46,759 nt of DNA from Candidatus Parcubacteria bacterium (GTDB lineage Bacteria > Patescibacteriota > Patescibacteriia > UBA1558 > GWA2-36-10): assembly GCA_018664825.1 (NCBI GenBank), contig JABJNO010000007.1:1-46759 (forward strand), written 5' to 3'. The position numbers and the translations under genes were made by a program. The notes beneath the pieces are model-generated. The model saw only the letters and a program-made list of their open reading frames with translations, ran no database searches and was not told the DNA's origin. Below, in pieces: positions 7,828 to 15,089 of the stretch; position 1 is the first letter of the stretch, and each line of letters begins with the position of its first letter.

Positions 7828-7856
7828 TTGACAAAAATAGCAATACGTATTAAAGT
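7828..7856 (+). promoter_or_regulatory. Promoter for the 7909 gene
   Basis: TTGACA (7828-7833), 17-nt spacer, TAAAGT (7851-7856). The same TTGACA-17-TAAAGT arrangement precedes prs at 29268. Confidence 0.65.
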
Positions 7857-7908
7857 ATGTTGTTCATTCGTAACTTCAAAATACTCAAAAGAAAGGCAAG
7901 GCAAGAAA

Positions 7909-8337
7909 ATGAAACAGACCACTATTATCTTCATGTGTTTAGTCATGTTCGTGTTGGCTGGTATTGCCACCCACCTTGAGGCAAAAAATACCAAATCACG
8001 CAGGAGAGAACTAACTTATTATAAAGAAACATACTTACACAAACAAGGTGCCACCGCCATGCTTGGTGATAAAACCATTAACTACCACCTACAAAGCTTT
8101 GATGGTGGAAAAATCTGGTATGCCACCGAACACCTTGAAGACGATGGCGTCAAGATCCTGGGTCTAGCCGAAGAAATTTTCCCTGGTCTACTGGCACATT
8201 TAGCTAGCAAAGATGCTTTAATAGTCTACACCAAAACTAATGGTCCTATTACCAGCTCACAACTGAGCTCACCTGCCGTCCAACAATTTTTGACCAATGC
8301 TGGTTTCGGAGTTGCATCTATTGATTCAACCAACTAA
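7909..8337 (+). CDS. Secreted or membrane-anchored small protein, unknown
   Basis: A 142-residue protein with an N-terminal signal or anchor segment (TTIIFMCLVMFVLAGIATH) followed by a basic stretch and a soluble domain of about 110 residues. No family was recognised. The ATG at 7909 was chosen because it opens a signal peptide and is preceded by AAAGGCAAGG; an upstream TTG in the same frame is the -35 box of the promoter. It is a single-gene unit with its own promoter and a very strong terminator. Confidence 0.7.
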   Translation: MKQTTIIFMCLVMFVLAGIATHLEAKNTKSRRRELTYYKETYLHKQGATAMLGDKTINYHLQSFDGGKIWYATEHLEDDGVKILGLAEEIFPGLLAHLASKDALIVYTKTNGPITSSQLSSPAVQQFLTNAGFGVASIDSTN

Positions 8338-8346
8338 ACCAATATG

Positions 8347-8375
8347 CCGTTCCTAGTTCTCTAGGAACGGTTTTT
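8347..8375 (+). terminator. Intrinsic terminator of the 7909 gene
   Basis: Perfect 10-bp stem CCGTTCCTAG (8347-8356) with 8361-8370, loop TTCT, then TTTTT. It ends at the stop codon of the convergent comM gene. Confidence 0.88.
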
Positions 8376-9894
8376 AATTTTCTCCAAATATCTTATCCCT
8401 ATATTGCAGGGCTTCCAAAATATGACTTTCTTCTATACTTTGGCTATTACTCAAATCTGCTATAGTTCTGGCTACTTTGAGTATTTTGAAATATGCCCGA
8501 GCTGAAAGCTGTAGCCTATCTACAGCAGTTTCCAATATTTTTTGACTGGAGTCTGATATATTGCAAAACTTTTTTACAAATTTTGGCTCAATATCTGCAT
8601 TGAGATCAAAATTGTATTCTTGAAATTTTTTAATCTGAATACCCCTGGCTACTTCCACGCGCTTTTTTATAGATATTGATTTTTCAGTTGAGTCTTCTGA
8701 TTTTGCCAAAGACTTGCTACCGACTCTTTTGACAGAAACATGCAAGTCTATCCTATCAAGCAATGGACCTGACAATCTTTTTTGATATCTCCGAACATCC
8801 ATCGCCGAACATTTACATTCTTTGCTAGAATCTGACAAATACCCACATGGACAAGGATTGGCCGTAGCTAGCATGATAAAATTTGCTGGAAAATCCAAAC
8901 TTCCTTTGACTCGAGAGACAGTAATCTTTTTATCTTCTAATGGCTGACGTAAGGATTCCAAAACTGCCCGCGGAAACTCTAATATTTCATCCAAAAAAAG
9001 TATATTACGATGAGCCAAACTGATTTCACCAGGTCGAGGCCATGACCCTCCACCCACTATCGCTGATACCGAAGCCGAATGATGAGGACTACGCATAATC
9101 CTCTGGTCTACCAGGCAGTTTTCTTCTGACAAATACCCTGCCAAGCTGTGAATCTTGCTTACTTCTAGTGATTCAGTCAGTGATAAATCTGGCAAAATAG
9201 ATAAAAAGCTTTTAGCCAACAAAGTCTTGCCTGCCCCCGGTGGTCCGACCAACAGTATGTTGTGTCCTCCTGCTGCCGATATCTCCAAAACTCTCTTTAC
9301 TTGCTCTTGACCTTTGACGTCTTGGAAATCAACGGCACTTTTTGAAACTCGAGGTACAAACTTGGTACTTTCAATCGCCTTTATATCAGCTCGATTACAA
9401 AAATAATCAATCAATTGTTTCAAATTATCTATTGAATAAATTTCTATACCCTCTACCACGCCCGCCTCTTTGGAATTGGCACTTGGTACAAATACCTTTG
9501 TAAAACCCTGCTCCTTTAGAGCTGCTACTATCACCAAAATACCAGGAACTGCTTTGAGCTCGCCAAGTAAAGATAATTCACCTACAAATGCGACCTTGTC
9601 CTTGGGAAGTTTTATAGCTCCTATCCTCTGCAATACACTGACAGCCATCGGCAAATCATAACCACCACCTTCTTTACGCACTTGAGCAGGTGCTAGGTTG
9701 ATTACTACTTTTTGCCGAGGAAACTGAACACCACTATTTTCAATAGCTGCCCAAACTCTTTCCTTGGCTTCTTGGACCGAAGCATCGGGCAAGCCTACTA
9801 CTATGATTTTGGGCAAATGTCTAGACAAATTTGTCTCTACCTCTACCAAAACCCCATTTAACCCCAATGTTGCAATTGTAAATACTTTTTCCAT
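8374..9894 (-). CDS. comM: ComM/YifB-family Mg-chelatase-like AAA+ ATPase
   Basis: A 506-residue protein with the ComM layout: an N-terminal ChlI-like domain (ATLGLNGVLVEVET, VGLPDASVQEAKERV, INLAPAQVRKEGGGYDLP), a central AAA+ ATPase with Walker A GPPGAGKT and Walker B ILFLDEI, the cysteines CPCGY...CKC typical of the family, and a C-terminal helical domain. ComM is a hexameric helicase that helps branch migration during natural transformation (family knowledge), which fits with the pilus genes further right. The start was set at the ATG at 9894 because the family begins MEKVFT/MLAKVYS; the open frame runs 36 codons further upstream into a GC-rich folded element that is not protein-like. Confidence 0.95.
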   Translation of the reverse strand: MEKVFTIATLGLNGVLVEVETNLSRHLPKIIVVGLPDASVQEAKERVWAAIENSGVQFPRQKVVINLAPAQVRKEGGGYDLPMAVSVLQRIGAIKLPKDKVAFVGELSLLGELKAVPGILVIVAALKEQGFTKVFVPSANSKEAGVVEGIEIYSIDNLKQLIDYFCNRADIKAIESTKFVPRVSKSAVDFQDVKGQEQVKRVLEISAAGGHNILLVGPPGAGKTLLAKSFLSILPDLSLTESLEVSKIHSLAGYLSEENCLVDQRIMRSPHHSASVSAIVGGGSWPRPGEISLAHRNILFLDEILEFPRAVLESLRQPLEDKKITVSRVKGSLDFPANFIMLATANPCPCGYLSDSSKECKCSAMDVRRYQKRLSGPLLDRIDLHVSVKRVGSKSLAKSEDSTEKSISIKKRVEVARGIQIKKFQEYNFDLNADIEPKFVKKFCNISDSSQKILETAVDRLQLSARAYFKILKVARTIADLSNSQSIEESHILEALQYRDKIFGEN

Positions 9895-9916
9895 ATATAA
9901 AAAATCACTTTTCTGT

Positions 9917-10039
9917 ACAAGAAAAGCGGTCTTTTGCCTGTCTTTGGCCAACCCCGCAGTAAGTCTCAAACAAACAAAAAACCAACCCATGCCTCGCGTC
10001 AAAAGACGCCCCGCTCTCGCGGAAAATCGCTTTTCTTGT
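9917..10039 (-). ncRNA. GC-rich folded element with 12-bp terminal inverted repeats, upstream of comM
   Basis: ACAAGAAAAGCG (9917-9928) is repeated inverted at 10028-10039. Inside, GTCTTTTG (9929-9936) matches CAAAAGAC (10000-10007), with local hairpins GCGTC/GACGC (9996-10009) and CCGC/GCGG (10011-10022). On the minus strand the last has a GAGA (GNRA) tetraloop. It is GC-richer than its surroundings. It may be a leader RNA of comM, an independent small RNA, or a miniature inverted-repeat element; no target-site duplication is evident. Confidence 0.45.
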
Positions 10040-10076
10040 TAACAACATCTTATGCCAAGACAAAATATCTGTCAAG

Positions 10077-10105
10077 TTGACGTAATTTTAATATTTAAGT
10101 AAGAT
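10077..10105 (+). promoter_or_regulatory. Promoter for the 10244 gene, with folded leader
   Basis: TTGACG (10077-10082), 17-nt spacer, TAAGAT (10100-10105). The approximately 135-nt leader contains two hairpins: TATGCCG/CGGCATA (10109-10130) and GATTGGA/TCCAATC (10195-10213). The gap between comM and the 10244 gene is filled by the element at 9917-10039, this promoter and the leader. Confidence 0.5.
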
Positions 10106-10243
10106 ATTTATGCCGTAATTCTTCGGCATATTGTCCTTTCACAAATGATAGTCAGTCTAGCTGATTGTCAAAACCTATTTTTGCAGAAAAGGCTGATTGG
10201 ATCTAGTCCAATCTACCATAAGTCTGCAGACAAGGAGTCTATC

Positions 10244-11164
10244 ATGAGTGCCCTAAAAAACTACGCTGGCTGTAAATACTGTATTGAGGAGGAAGTCCTC
10301 AGAAAAAAAGACAAGATCGGGGAAAGCAGAAGGCTTTATCTTTGCATATTCACCGCTATGTACCTCTGTGTATTTGCTCTCTTTTCTTCTATTGGTAAGC
10401 CTAATGCTAATATTTACCTTACTCACAATATACCCCTAACCATTGCCTTTGGATTAGTCGGTATGATTGCGGTCTGGATTTATAAACTAAGATCAGACAA
10501 GCACTCTCTGTATCTGTATTATGATCAAGATGGCAAAATGCATGCTCACCAATCGAATCCTATCAGTGCGCGCACTACTCGCTCTGCCTGGATCAACCAC
10601 GGACAAAAGTGGGCACCTAATCCCCAAATGTCTTCTGATGTAGAACATATTAGTGGAGTGGTGATTCGCTTGCGTTGGAGAGGTTGGTTGTTCCGCACTA
10701 GTGGTTACAACAAGATTTTTGAAAACCGTACTGGTGGTAGCATCAACTGGAGAATAGACAATCATGAAATGACTTATGGTGGTCCTGCCTATACTATCGG
10801 CAACCATATCGCCGATCAACAAAAGATCATCATCACTCTCAGTCAGCTTCTAGAAATTGCCAATGGCTTTGGTAGTCTCGATCAGTGGAAAGACTTCCAC
10901 CAAAGAGCAGCCCAAGATAGACACCTACTTGGCGAAACCGTACTGACTGTCATCAACTATATCCAGGGTACCAAGCGTCAAGGCACTTCCAAAGTCGGCA
11001 CCAAGGCTCGACAGCTCCTCTCGACTGGTCTAAGTAGACTTGCCATAGGCACTGATCTTGCTATCAATGACTGGAATGCCCAGTCTGATGAAACCCTGCT
11101 CCAATTGGAGCAAATCATTACCGAACAAGACCAGAAAGAACAACCTGAAGTTGTTTCTGCCTAA
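10244..11164 (+). CDS. Membrane protein with N-terminal CxxC, unknown family (paralogue of 11366 gene)
   Basis: A 306-residue protein. The ATG at 10244 was chosen because AAGGAG lies 8 nt upstream. It has CKYC near the N-terminus (a possible half zinc ribbon), two hydrophobic segments between about residues 30 and 90, a DQDGKMHAH stretch just after the membrane, a soluble region of about 150 residues, and a C-terminal helical segment. The gene at 11366 has the same plan (CSKC, two membrane segments, DQDMRLHVH, GKTPSKMAAKGREML), so the two are diverged paralogues. No known family was recognised. It is a single-gene unit with its own promoter and terminator. Confidence 0.7.
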   Translation: MSALKNYAGCKYCIEEEVLRKKDKIGESRRLYLCIFTAMYLCVFALFSSIGKPNANIYLTHNIPLTIAFGLVGMIAVWIYKLRSDKHSLYLYYDQDGKMHAHQSNPISARTTRSAWINHGQKWAPNPQMSSDVEHISGVVIRLRWRGWLFRTSGYNKIFENRTGGSINWRIDNHEMTYGGPAYTIGNHIADQQKIIITLSQLLEIANGFGSLDQWKDFHQRAAQDRHLLGETVLTVINYIQGTKRQGTSKVGTKARQLLSTGLSRLAIGTDLAINDWNAQSDETLLQLEQIITEQDQKEQPEVVSA

Positions 11165-11169
11165 AACAT

Positions 11170-11198
11170 GGGCCTCGTAGAAATACGAGGCCCTTTTT
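11170..11198 (+). terminator. Intrinsic terminator of the 10244 gene
   Basis: GC-rich perfect 10-bp stem (11170-11179 with 11184-11193), GAAA tetraloop, then TTTTT. Confidence 0.92.
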
Positions 11199-11227
11199 AT
11201 ATACTTTATTCCCCCAAACTACAGGGA

Positions 11228-11256
11228 TTGACAAAATGAGCTTTTTAGGCTATATT
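11228..11256 (+). promoter_or_regulatory. Promoter for the 11366 gene
   Basis: TTGACA (11228-11233), 17-nt spacer, TATATT (11251-11256). About 100 nt of leader follow, with small hairpins (ACCG/CGGT at about 11262; ACTCT/AGAGT at about 11291-11308). Confidence 0.65.
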
Positions 11257-11365
11257 AATAAACCGTATAAAACGGTGGTGTCCTTTACAAACTCTCGATC
11301 TACAGAGTATTGACTGCTAGGGAAGTCTTAGGAGGAAAAAGTCTGTAGTAGAGAAAGGGGAAAAA

Positions 11366-12316
11366 ATGAAGTTTTACAACAACGACCACTCTTGTTCCAA
11401 ATGTTCCAATCTCAGAGATCTAGGTTCCAAACTCAAGTACATGCGAACAGTTCGCAGGGTTGTGATTTATCTTTTGATAGTCATGGTACTTGGCTACCTC
11501 GCTGGAGCTAGCTCATGGATGTGGCTCTCTGGTGAAAGAGACCTCTTTCACCATGTTAGCGTCTTTGGGATTTTAGGGACCCTCCTTTCTATCGGTTGCC
11601 TAGCAGCTTACCTCAAACATGAGCTGATTGGCATCCGTATCTTTGCTTTTTTTGACCAGGATATGCGACTCCATGTCCATACAACTCGTCCTACTGGAAG
11701 CATTGTACAATGGAAAGGCATGCGAATCACCAATAGGTGGCACAGACCCAGCAACAGGCACGATCTCATGATTGGTTCTTATGATTTTATCAATGGAAGC
11801 TTTCTTGAGCTTACTCTAGGTGGTCCTTTGCGATTTCTTCGCAAACACAACATCCACGGAGAGACTTATTCTCCTTGGACTGTGTTCAGAGCCAACAACC
11901 TCAACGACATTATCGTCAGAGATCGCTCTGGTGGTTTGATTGGTGGCCTGTCAATTGGCGACCTCCTAGTGGTCATCAATGAAAACGAAGAAGTTGTCCG
12001 TTATGTTGAGGGCATCACCATGCTCCAAACACAATTGGAAAAACTTGGCCATGCTACAACAGCTACTATCCATTATCTGATGGGTGGAAAAGGCAAAACA
12101 CCTTCCAAGATGGCTGCCAAAGGTAGGGAAATGCTTTCTGCTGCTATGGATTCGTTGACTCTTGGAGATATTGATGAAATCAACCGTTGGACCAGGCATG
12201 CTCCTGATGTATCCGAAAGATTCATCACTGAATTGGAAAAAAATCCTCCCTCAAAGGAAGATCCAAATCACCGCAGGCCAAAACTACAATTCCCCAATGT
12301 CTTCAAAAGACTCTAA
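11366..12316 (+). CDS. Membrane protein with N-terminal CxxC, unknown family (paralogue of 10244 gene)
   Basis: A 316-residue protein. Two Cys (CSKC) stand near residue 10, followed by two hydrophobic segments (about 30-50 and 66-85), a conserved DQDMRLHVH block, a basic soluble region and a C-terminal helical domain. The order of features and several short blocks match the 10244 protein. The ATG follows AAAGGGG at a normal distance. It is a single-gene unit. Function is unknown; two neighbouring copies with separate promoters suggest differential expression rather than a simple redundant duplication. Confidence 0.7.
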   Translation: MKFYNNDHSCSKCSNLRDLGSKLKYMRTVRRVVIYLLIVMVLGYLAGASSWMWLSGERDLFHHVSVFGILGTLLSIGCLAAYLKHELIGIRIFAFFDQDMRLHVHTTRPTGSIVQWKGMRITNRWHRPSNRHDLMIGSYDFINGSFLELTLGGPLRFLRKHNIHGETYSPWTVFRANNLNDIIVRDRSGGLIGGLSIGDLLVVINENEEVVRYVEGITMLQTQLEKLGHATTATIHYLMGGKGKTPSKMAAKGREMLSAAMDSLTLGDIDEINRWTRHAPDVSERFITELEKNPPSKEDPNHRRPKLQFPNVFKRL

Positions 12317-12321
12317 ACCAA

Positions 12322-12352
12322 AAAACCCCGTTGATTTATTCAACGGGGTTTT
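12322..12352. terminator. Bidirectional terminator between the 11366 gene and lspA
   Basis: 13-bp stem (12322-12334 with 12340-12352) with T-rich flanks on both strands. The last codons of lspA are encoded inside the 3' arm, so one hairpin ends both convergent transcripts. Confidence 0.88.
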
Positions 12353-12761
12353 CTTTTTTTCTAAATTGTAAGAGTAAAAGCCAAACTACGGCTATTGATA
12401 TATAAATATCACTCAGATTAAATACCGAAAAAAATCGAACATTGATAAAATCTATAACTCCTCCATAATATATTCTATCAAGCACATTACTGACAGCTCC
12501 TATTATCAAAAGTCCTAGTGGCCAAACAAAAAAATCTTTTTTTCTCAACGATTGTAACCACAAGTATATCAAAACTATAAAAATAATCACAAGTAAGGGG
12601 TACAAAACCATCCCACTCATCGGAATAGAAAAGGCTATGTCCCTATTTATATGCAAATCAATAAAACCATCCCAATAGGATGGTTTATATTTTATTATAA
12701 AAAATTTAGATAGCCTATCTACAATAAATAATATTATAAGATTGGCAAAATATTTTGTCAT
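12336..12761 (-). CDS. lspA: Lipoprotein signal peptidase (signal peptidase II)
   Basis: A 141-residue protein with four membrane segments and both catalytic aspartates of the family: one in NVLDRIYYGGVIDFI, the second in FNLSDIYI. The upstream NRDIAFSIP replaces the usual NxGAAF block. LspA cuts the signal peptide of lipidated prolipoproteins in the membrane; the window encodes at least three lipobox proteins (27074, 30472, 45590). The start overlaps the end of the traR-like gene by one base, so the two form an operon. It is slightly shorter than the usual 150-170 residues. Confidence 0.93.
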   Translation of the reverse strand: MTKYFANLIILFIVDRLSKFFIIKYKPSYWDGFIDLHINRDIAFSIPMSGMVLYPLLVIIFIVLIYLWLQSLRKKDFFVWPLGLLIIGAVSNVLDRIYYGGVIDFINVRFFSVFNLSDIYISIAVVWLLLLQFRKKENPVE

Positions 12762-13126
12762 TATAAAGATTTTTCTTTACAGGCCATACAGGCTGTAGCA
12801 GAAGGAAAGGCTTCTAGCCTCTCTGGTTTGATGGGACCATCACACTTTTCACAAAGCCCGTAAGTTCCTTCATCAATTTTCTTCAAGCCTTTGTTGACGT
12901 TATACATAGATAACTCCAAGGTTTTCTCCAAAGATAAATTTTTCTCAAACATCGCTACCTCAGCTGCATTTTCGTCTTCTTTATCACCCAAATCTATAAA
13001 TTTGGCATCATAATCATTGTCAGCTACTTGATCGGTAGAAATTGCAAGTTCTTTTTCTAATTCAACTTTTCTTTCTAACAAGTCTTTTTTTCTTTCTTCT
13101 ATAAATTTTTTGTCCAGTTTCTTCAT
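12761..13126 (-). CDS. TraR/DksA-type zinc-finger protein
   Basis: A 121-residue protein: an N-terminal coiled coil of about 80 residues and a C-terminal C4 zinc finger with the pairs CEKC and CMAC, as in DksA/TraR proteins that enter the RNA polymerase secondary channel. The finger is followed only by KEKSL. The ATG at 13126 was chosen as the start because the coiled coil begins there (MKKLDKKFIEERK). A TTG-initiated extension of 12 codons is possible but has no supporting Shine-Dalgarno. It precedes lspA with a one-base overlap, an arrangement common in this kind of genome. Confidence 0.85.
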   Translation of the reverse strand: MKKLDKKFIEERKKDLLERKVELEKELAISTDQVADNDYDAKFIDLGDKEDENAAEVAMFEKNLSLEKTLELSMYNVNKGLKKIDEGTYGLCEKCDGPIKPERLEAFPSATACMACKEKSL

Positions 13127-13196
13127 ATGTTTTAGCTTAATAATACCCCTATATAGTAGCAAATAAGTTTATTAAAATCAAGAATCTAAGCAAATT

Positions 13197-13252
13197 AAAA
13201 AGGCGCATGGTCTATCCCCCTAATTTAATATTATGTGAGTGACGTATGCGCC
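13197..13252 (-). terminator. Terminator-like long-loop hairpin in the traR upstream region
   Basis: GGCGCAT (13202-13208) pairs with ATGCGCC (13246-13252); on the minus strand the stem is followed by TTTTT (13201-13197). The loop is long (37 nt), so its strength is uncertain. It could end a minus-strand transcript starting at 13583-13611. Confidence 0.4.
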
Positions 13253-13311
13253 CTTAGTGTCGATAAAAATACTTTTATTCAATTTGTTTTGTACTTTTTG
13301 TAAGCTAAAAT

Positions 13312-13320
13312 TGATATAAT
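13312..13320 (+). promoter_or_regulatory. Perfect extended -10 promoter (TGATATAAT)
   Basis: TGn immediately before the consensus TATAAT. No good -35 was found at the right distance, which is normal for extended -10 promoters. The same 9-mer stands at 28024-28032 before the micropeptide gene. It points into the folded RNA region. Confidence 0.65.
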
Positions 13321-13326
13321 AAGATA

Positions 13327-13551
13327 TTATTCGTACCGACATCGGTGCTCGCCCTGACTCAGAGCAATTTAATCTATCTTACCAATCTATGGAATTGGTC
13401 TCCATGAAGCTTTTTGTTTCGTGAGGACAATCCTTTTTGTGTTTTTTGTTTTTGTTTTTGAGGGGAACTGTCAGGTAGTTCCTTAAAGATTTTTGTAGTC
13501 CAGTAAGATAGAGGGAGTTGGGCACTAAATATTCTAATGCGCAATTCCCTA
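13327..13551 (+). ncRNA. Candidate structured non-coding RNA, about 225 nt
   Basis: Several mutually compatible helices lie in 225 nt with no coding frame: ACCG/CGGT (13334-13345), TGCTC/GAGCA (about 13346-13366), a 10-bp perfect closing helix (13373-13382 with 13503-13512), inside it a long imperfect hairpin (13391-13433) and GGAACT/AGTTCC (about 13464-13482), then an 8-bp hairpin with extension (13513-13550). A T-rich linker (about 13434-13460) joins the inner stems. At most imperfect positions the pair is G-U on the plus strand but A-C on the minus strand, which favours the plus strand, as does the extended -10 promoter. I could not match it to tmRNA, RNase P, 6S or SRP RNA: their signature sequences are absent. 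Confidence 0.5.
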
Positions 13552-13582
13552 TGTATTTAAAAGATCCTTTATCAACATACTA

Positions 13583-13611
13583 AGTATATCATATAATAGG
13601 CCTAAAGTCAA
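13583..13611 (-). promoter_or_regulatory. Minus-strand sigma70-type promoter
   Basis: TTGACT (13606-13611), 17-nt spacer, TATACT (13583-13588). It could drive an antisense transcript through the structured region and on to the terminator-like hairpin at 13197-13252, or to traR-lspA. Confidence 0.55.
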
Positions 13612-13702
13612 TCATGATTATTGGCTAACATTAGGTTAATAAACAATATATTAAAAAATAATTTGACAAAATTAGCAAAAATGATTGAAAACAATCAACA
13701 AG

Positions 13703-13774
13703 TTATCCACAGATTCAATAAATTTTTATAGTTTATCCACAAGCCTACTCGCAAATTAAGATACCTGTGGATAC
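13703..13774. promoter_or_regulatory. Cluster of DnaA-box-like 9-mers beside an AT-rich tract
   Basis: Two exact TTATCCACA boxes stand at 13703-13711 and 13733-13741, in the same orientation and 30 bp apart, that is about three helical turns. A third, with one mismatch and inverted (TGTGGATAC), is at 13766-13774, inside the end of the next gene. The tract to the left (about 13613-13700) is strongly AT-rich with A-tracts. Exact matches to the DnaA box and the phasing suggest a DnaA-binding region; whether it is an origin cannot be told from here. Confidence 0.5.
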
Positions 13775-15079
13775 ATGATTAAAGTAACCAAACATATTCA
13801 ATTGTTTGATGTTTTTAGAGTTTAAATAAGCCCTGAGGTCCCCCTCTGGAAGCTCATTGGGGTCTAGAATCATAAAATCATTTATATAGTACTCCTTGCC
13901 CTGACTACAGTCAGCTAAAGAATCACCCAGCAACGTACCTTGATCAATGATTTCTTTTATCATATCCTCATCATTGGACAAATAGTAGACAAGATCAACC
14001 TGCCAACCATGCAATCCATCGATCTGCCAGTAGCTTTGTGCATGATATTGGTGTTGTGTTACTGCTGGAGTACCACTTTCTACATACTCTATGTACAAAG
14101 TACCATCGGGTAGTAGCTTTTTATGTTCACTCACCTCAAATGTCTTGGCAAATTGATTAGCAATGGGTTGCCAATCTTCTTTTTTGGCTATCAACCAAGC
14201 ATCTTCCCTCTGCCAGACAATACTCTCCTCCAAAAAATAGGTCTCTAGGTCATCTAGGCTTAAGTTGTGGTAAGGTAGGCTATCAAAAATTGCTAAAAGT
14301 ATGTTTTGACTAATAAATTTTCTAAAATTTAATGTTGAATCTTGGCTAGTACCAATTGCGAAGTCAAAATCCTTGGGTTGCCGAGCATATGTATACAAAT
14401 CTGACTGTTCGACAAACTTATTTGTATCATCAAAGTATTGAGTTTGATAAATATTTATGTTGTTATCAGATAAATTTATAAAAACCCTCGGATCTGATAC
14501 TGTGGTGGATAAAGAGTCTGTTAATTTTTGCAAAAACTCTGGCGTATGACGTAAATCAACATAAATGTTTATACCCTTAGCAATATAATTGACGTTGAAA
14601 CGCCCCACAACCACCTTGGTTGGATTGTTGGCTATACTTTCTAACTCAGATATCAATAAAATGTCTTTGCTTAGACGATTATAATACAAATCAGGATGAT
14701 TAGCTCGTAGGCTTTCCAATAGTCCATCTGTATAGTCAGATAATTTTATCAAATAACTACTCTCCTCAACATTTTCTACCTTAAACCAGATAAGACCCTC
14801 CAATTCAACTATCTGTTCTGCCAAAATTTCATTTATTCTTTCTGCATGAGACATCGGAACACTATAATCAAACAATCCGTACTTGTCTTGACTAAGATTG
14901 TCTATATCATTGAACTCATAATAAAAAACGGTGTTTTCTGGAAGAAAATCTCGAGCATAAACCTCTGGCTTGACTGACCAGAGTAAACTTATTGCAAAAA
15001 CAATACCAACTACTGCTAGGATTAGCAGTAGTTCAATGGTATTTTTTCTATTTTTTGAAGTAAAATCAATAAACTTCAC
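13745..15079 (-). CDS. Membrane-anchored extracytoplasmic protein, unknown
   Basis: A 444-residue protein with one N-terminal membrane helix (about 16-35) and a large soluble domain facing outside. It starts at a GTG, 10 nt after the pnp stop codon, so it is probably the last gene of the rpsO-pnp transcript. The beginning of the domain (YARDFLPENTVFYYEF) is reminiscent of DUF3352-type proteins, which also start with a membrane helix and a short 'lP.dt..y' strand, but the match is weak and I do not assign it. A C-terminal Cys is not near a partner. The 3' end overlaps the last DnaA-box-like 9-mer. Confidence 0.75.
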   Translation of the reverse strand: MKFIDFTSKNRKNTIELLLILAVVGIVFAISLLWSVKPEVYARDFLPENTVFYYEFNDIDNLSQDKYGLFDYSVPMSHAERINEILAEQIVELEGLIWFKVENVEESSYLIKLSDYTDGLLESLRANHPDLYYNRLSKDILLISELESIANNPTKVVVGRFNVNYIAKGINIYVDLRHTPEFLQKLTDSLSTTVSDPRVFINLSDNNINIYQTQYFDDTNKFVEQSDLYTYARQPKDFDFAIGTSQDSTLNFRKFISQNILLAIFDSLPYHNLSLDDLETYFLEESIVWQREDAWLIAKKEDWQPIANQFAKTFEVSEHKKLLPDGTLYIEYVESGTPAVTQHQYHAQSYWQIDGLHGWQVDLVYYLSNDEDMIKEIIDQGTLLGDSLADCSQGKEYYINDFMILDPNELPEGDLRAYLNSKNIKQLNMFGYFNHVSTGILICE

Positions 15080-15089
15080 GATAGTTTAT

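Noticed and set aside
7640-7831. 63-codon plus-strand frame
   Set aside because: It lies over the folded leader and the minus-strand promoter of the small membrane-protein gene and has no Shine-Dalgarno.
9895-10002. 36-codon N-terminal extension of comM
   Set aside because: The ComM family starts at the ATG at 9894, and the extension is the translation of the palindromic GC-rich element.
13197-13620. tmRNA, RNase P RNA, 6S RNA or SRP RNA in the gene-free region
   Set aside because: Read on both strands, there is no GAGGAAAGTCC-type P4 sequence, no tRNA-like end or tag frame, and no SRP helix-8 motif (GGAAGGAAGCAGC). Left as an unassigned RNA.
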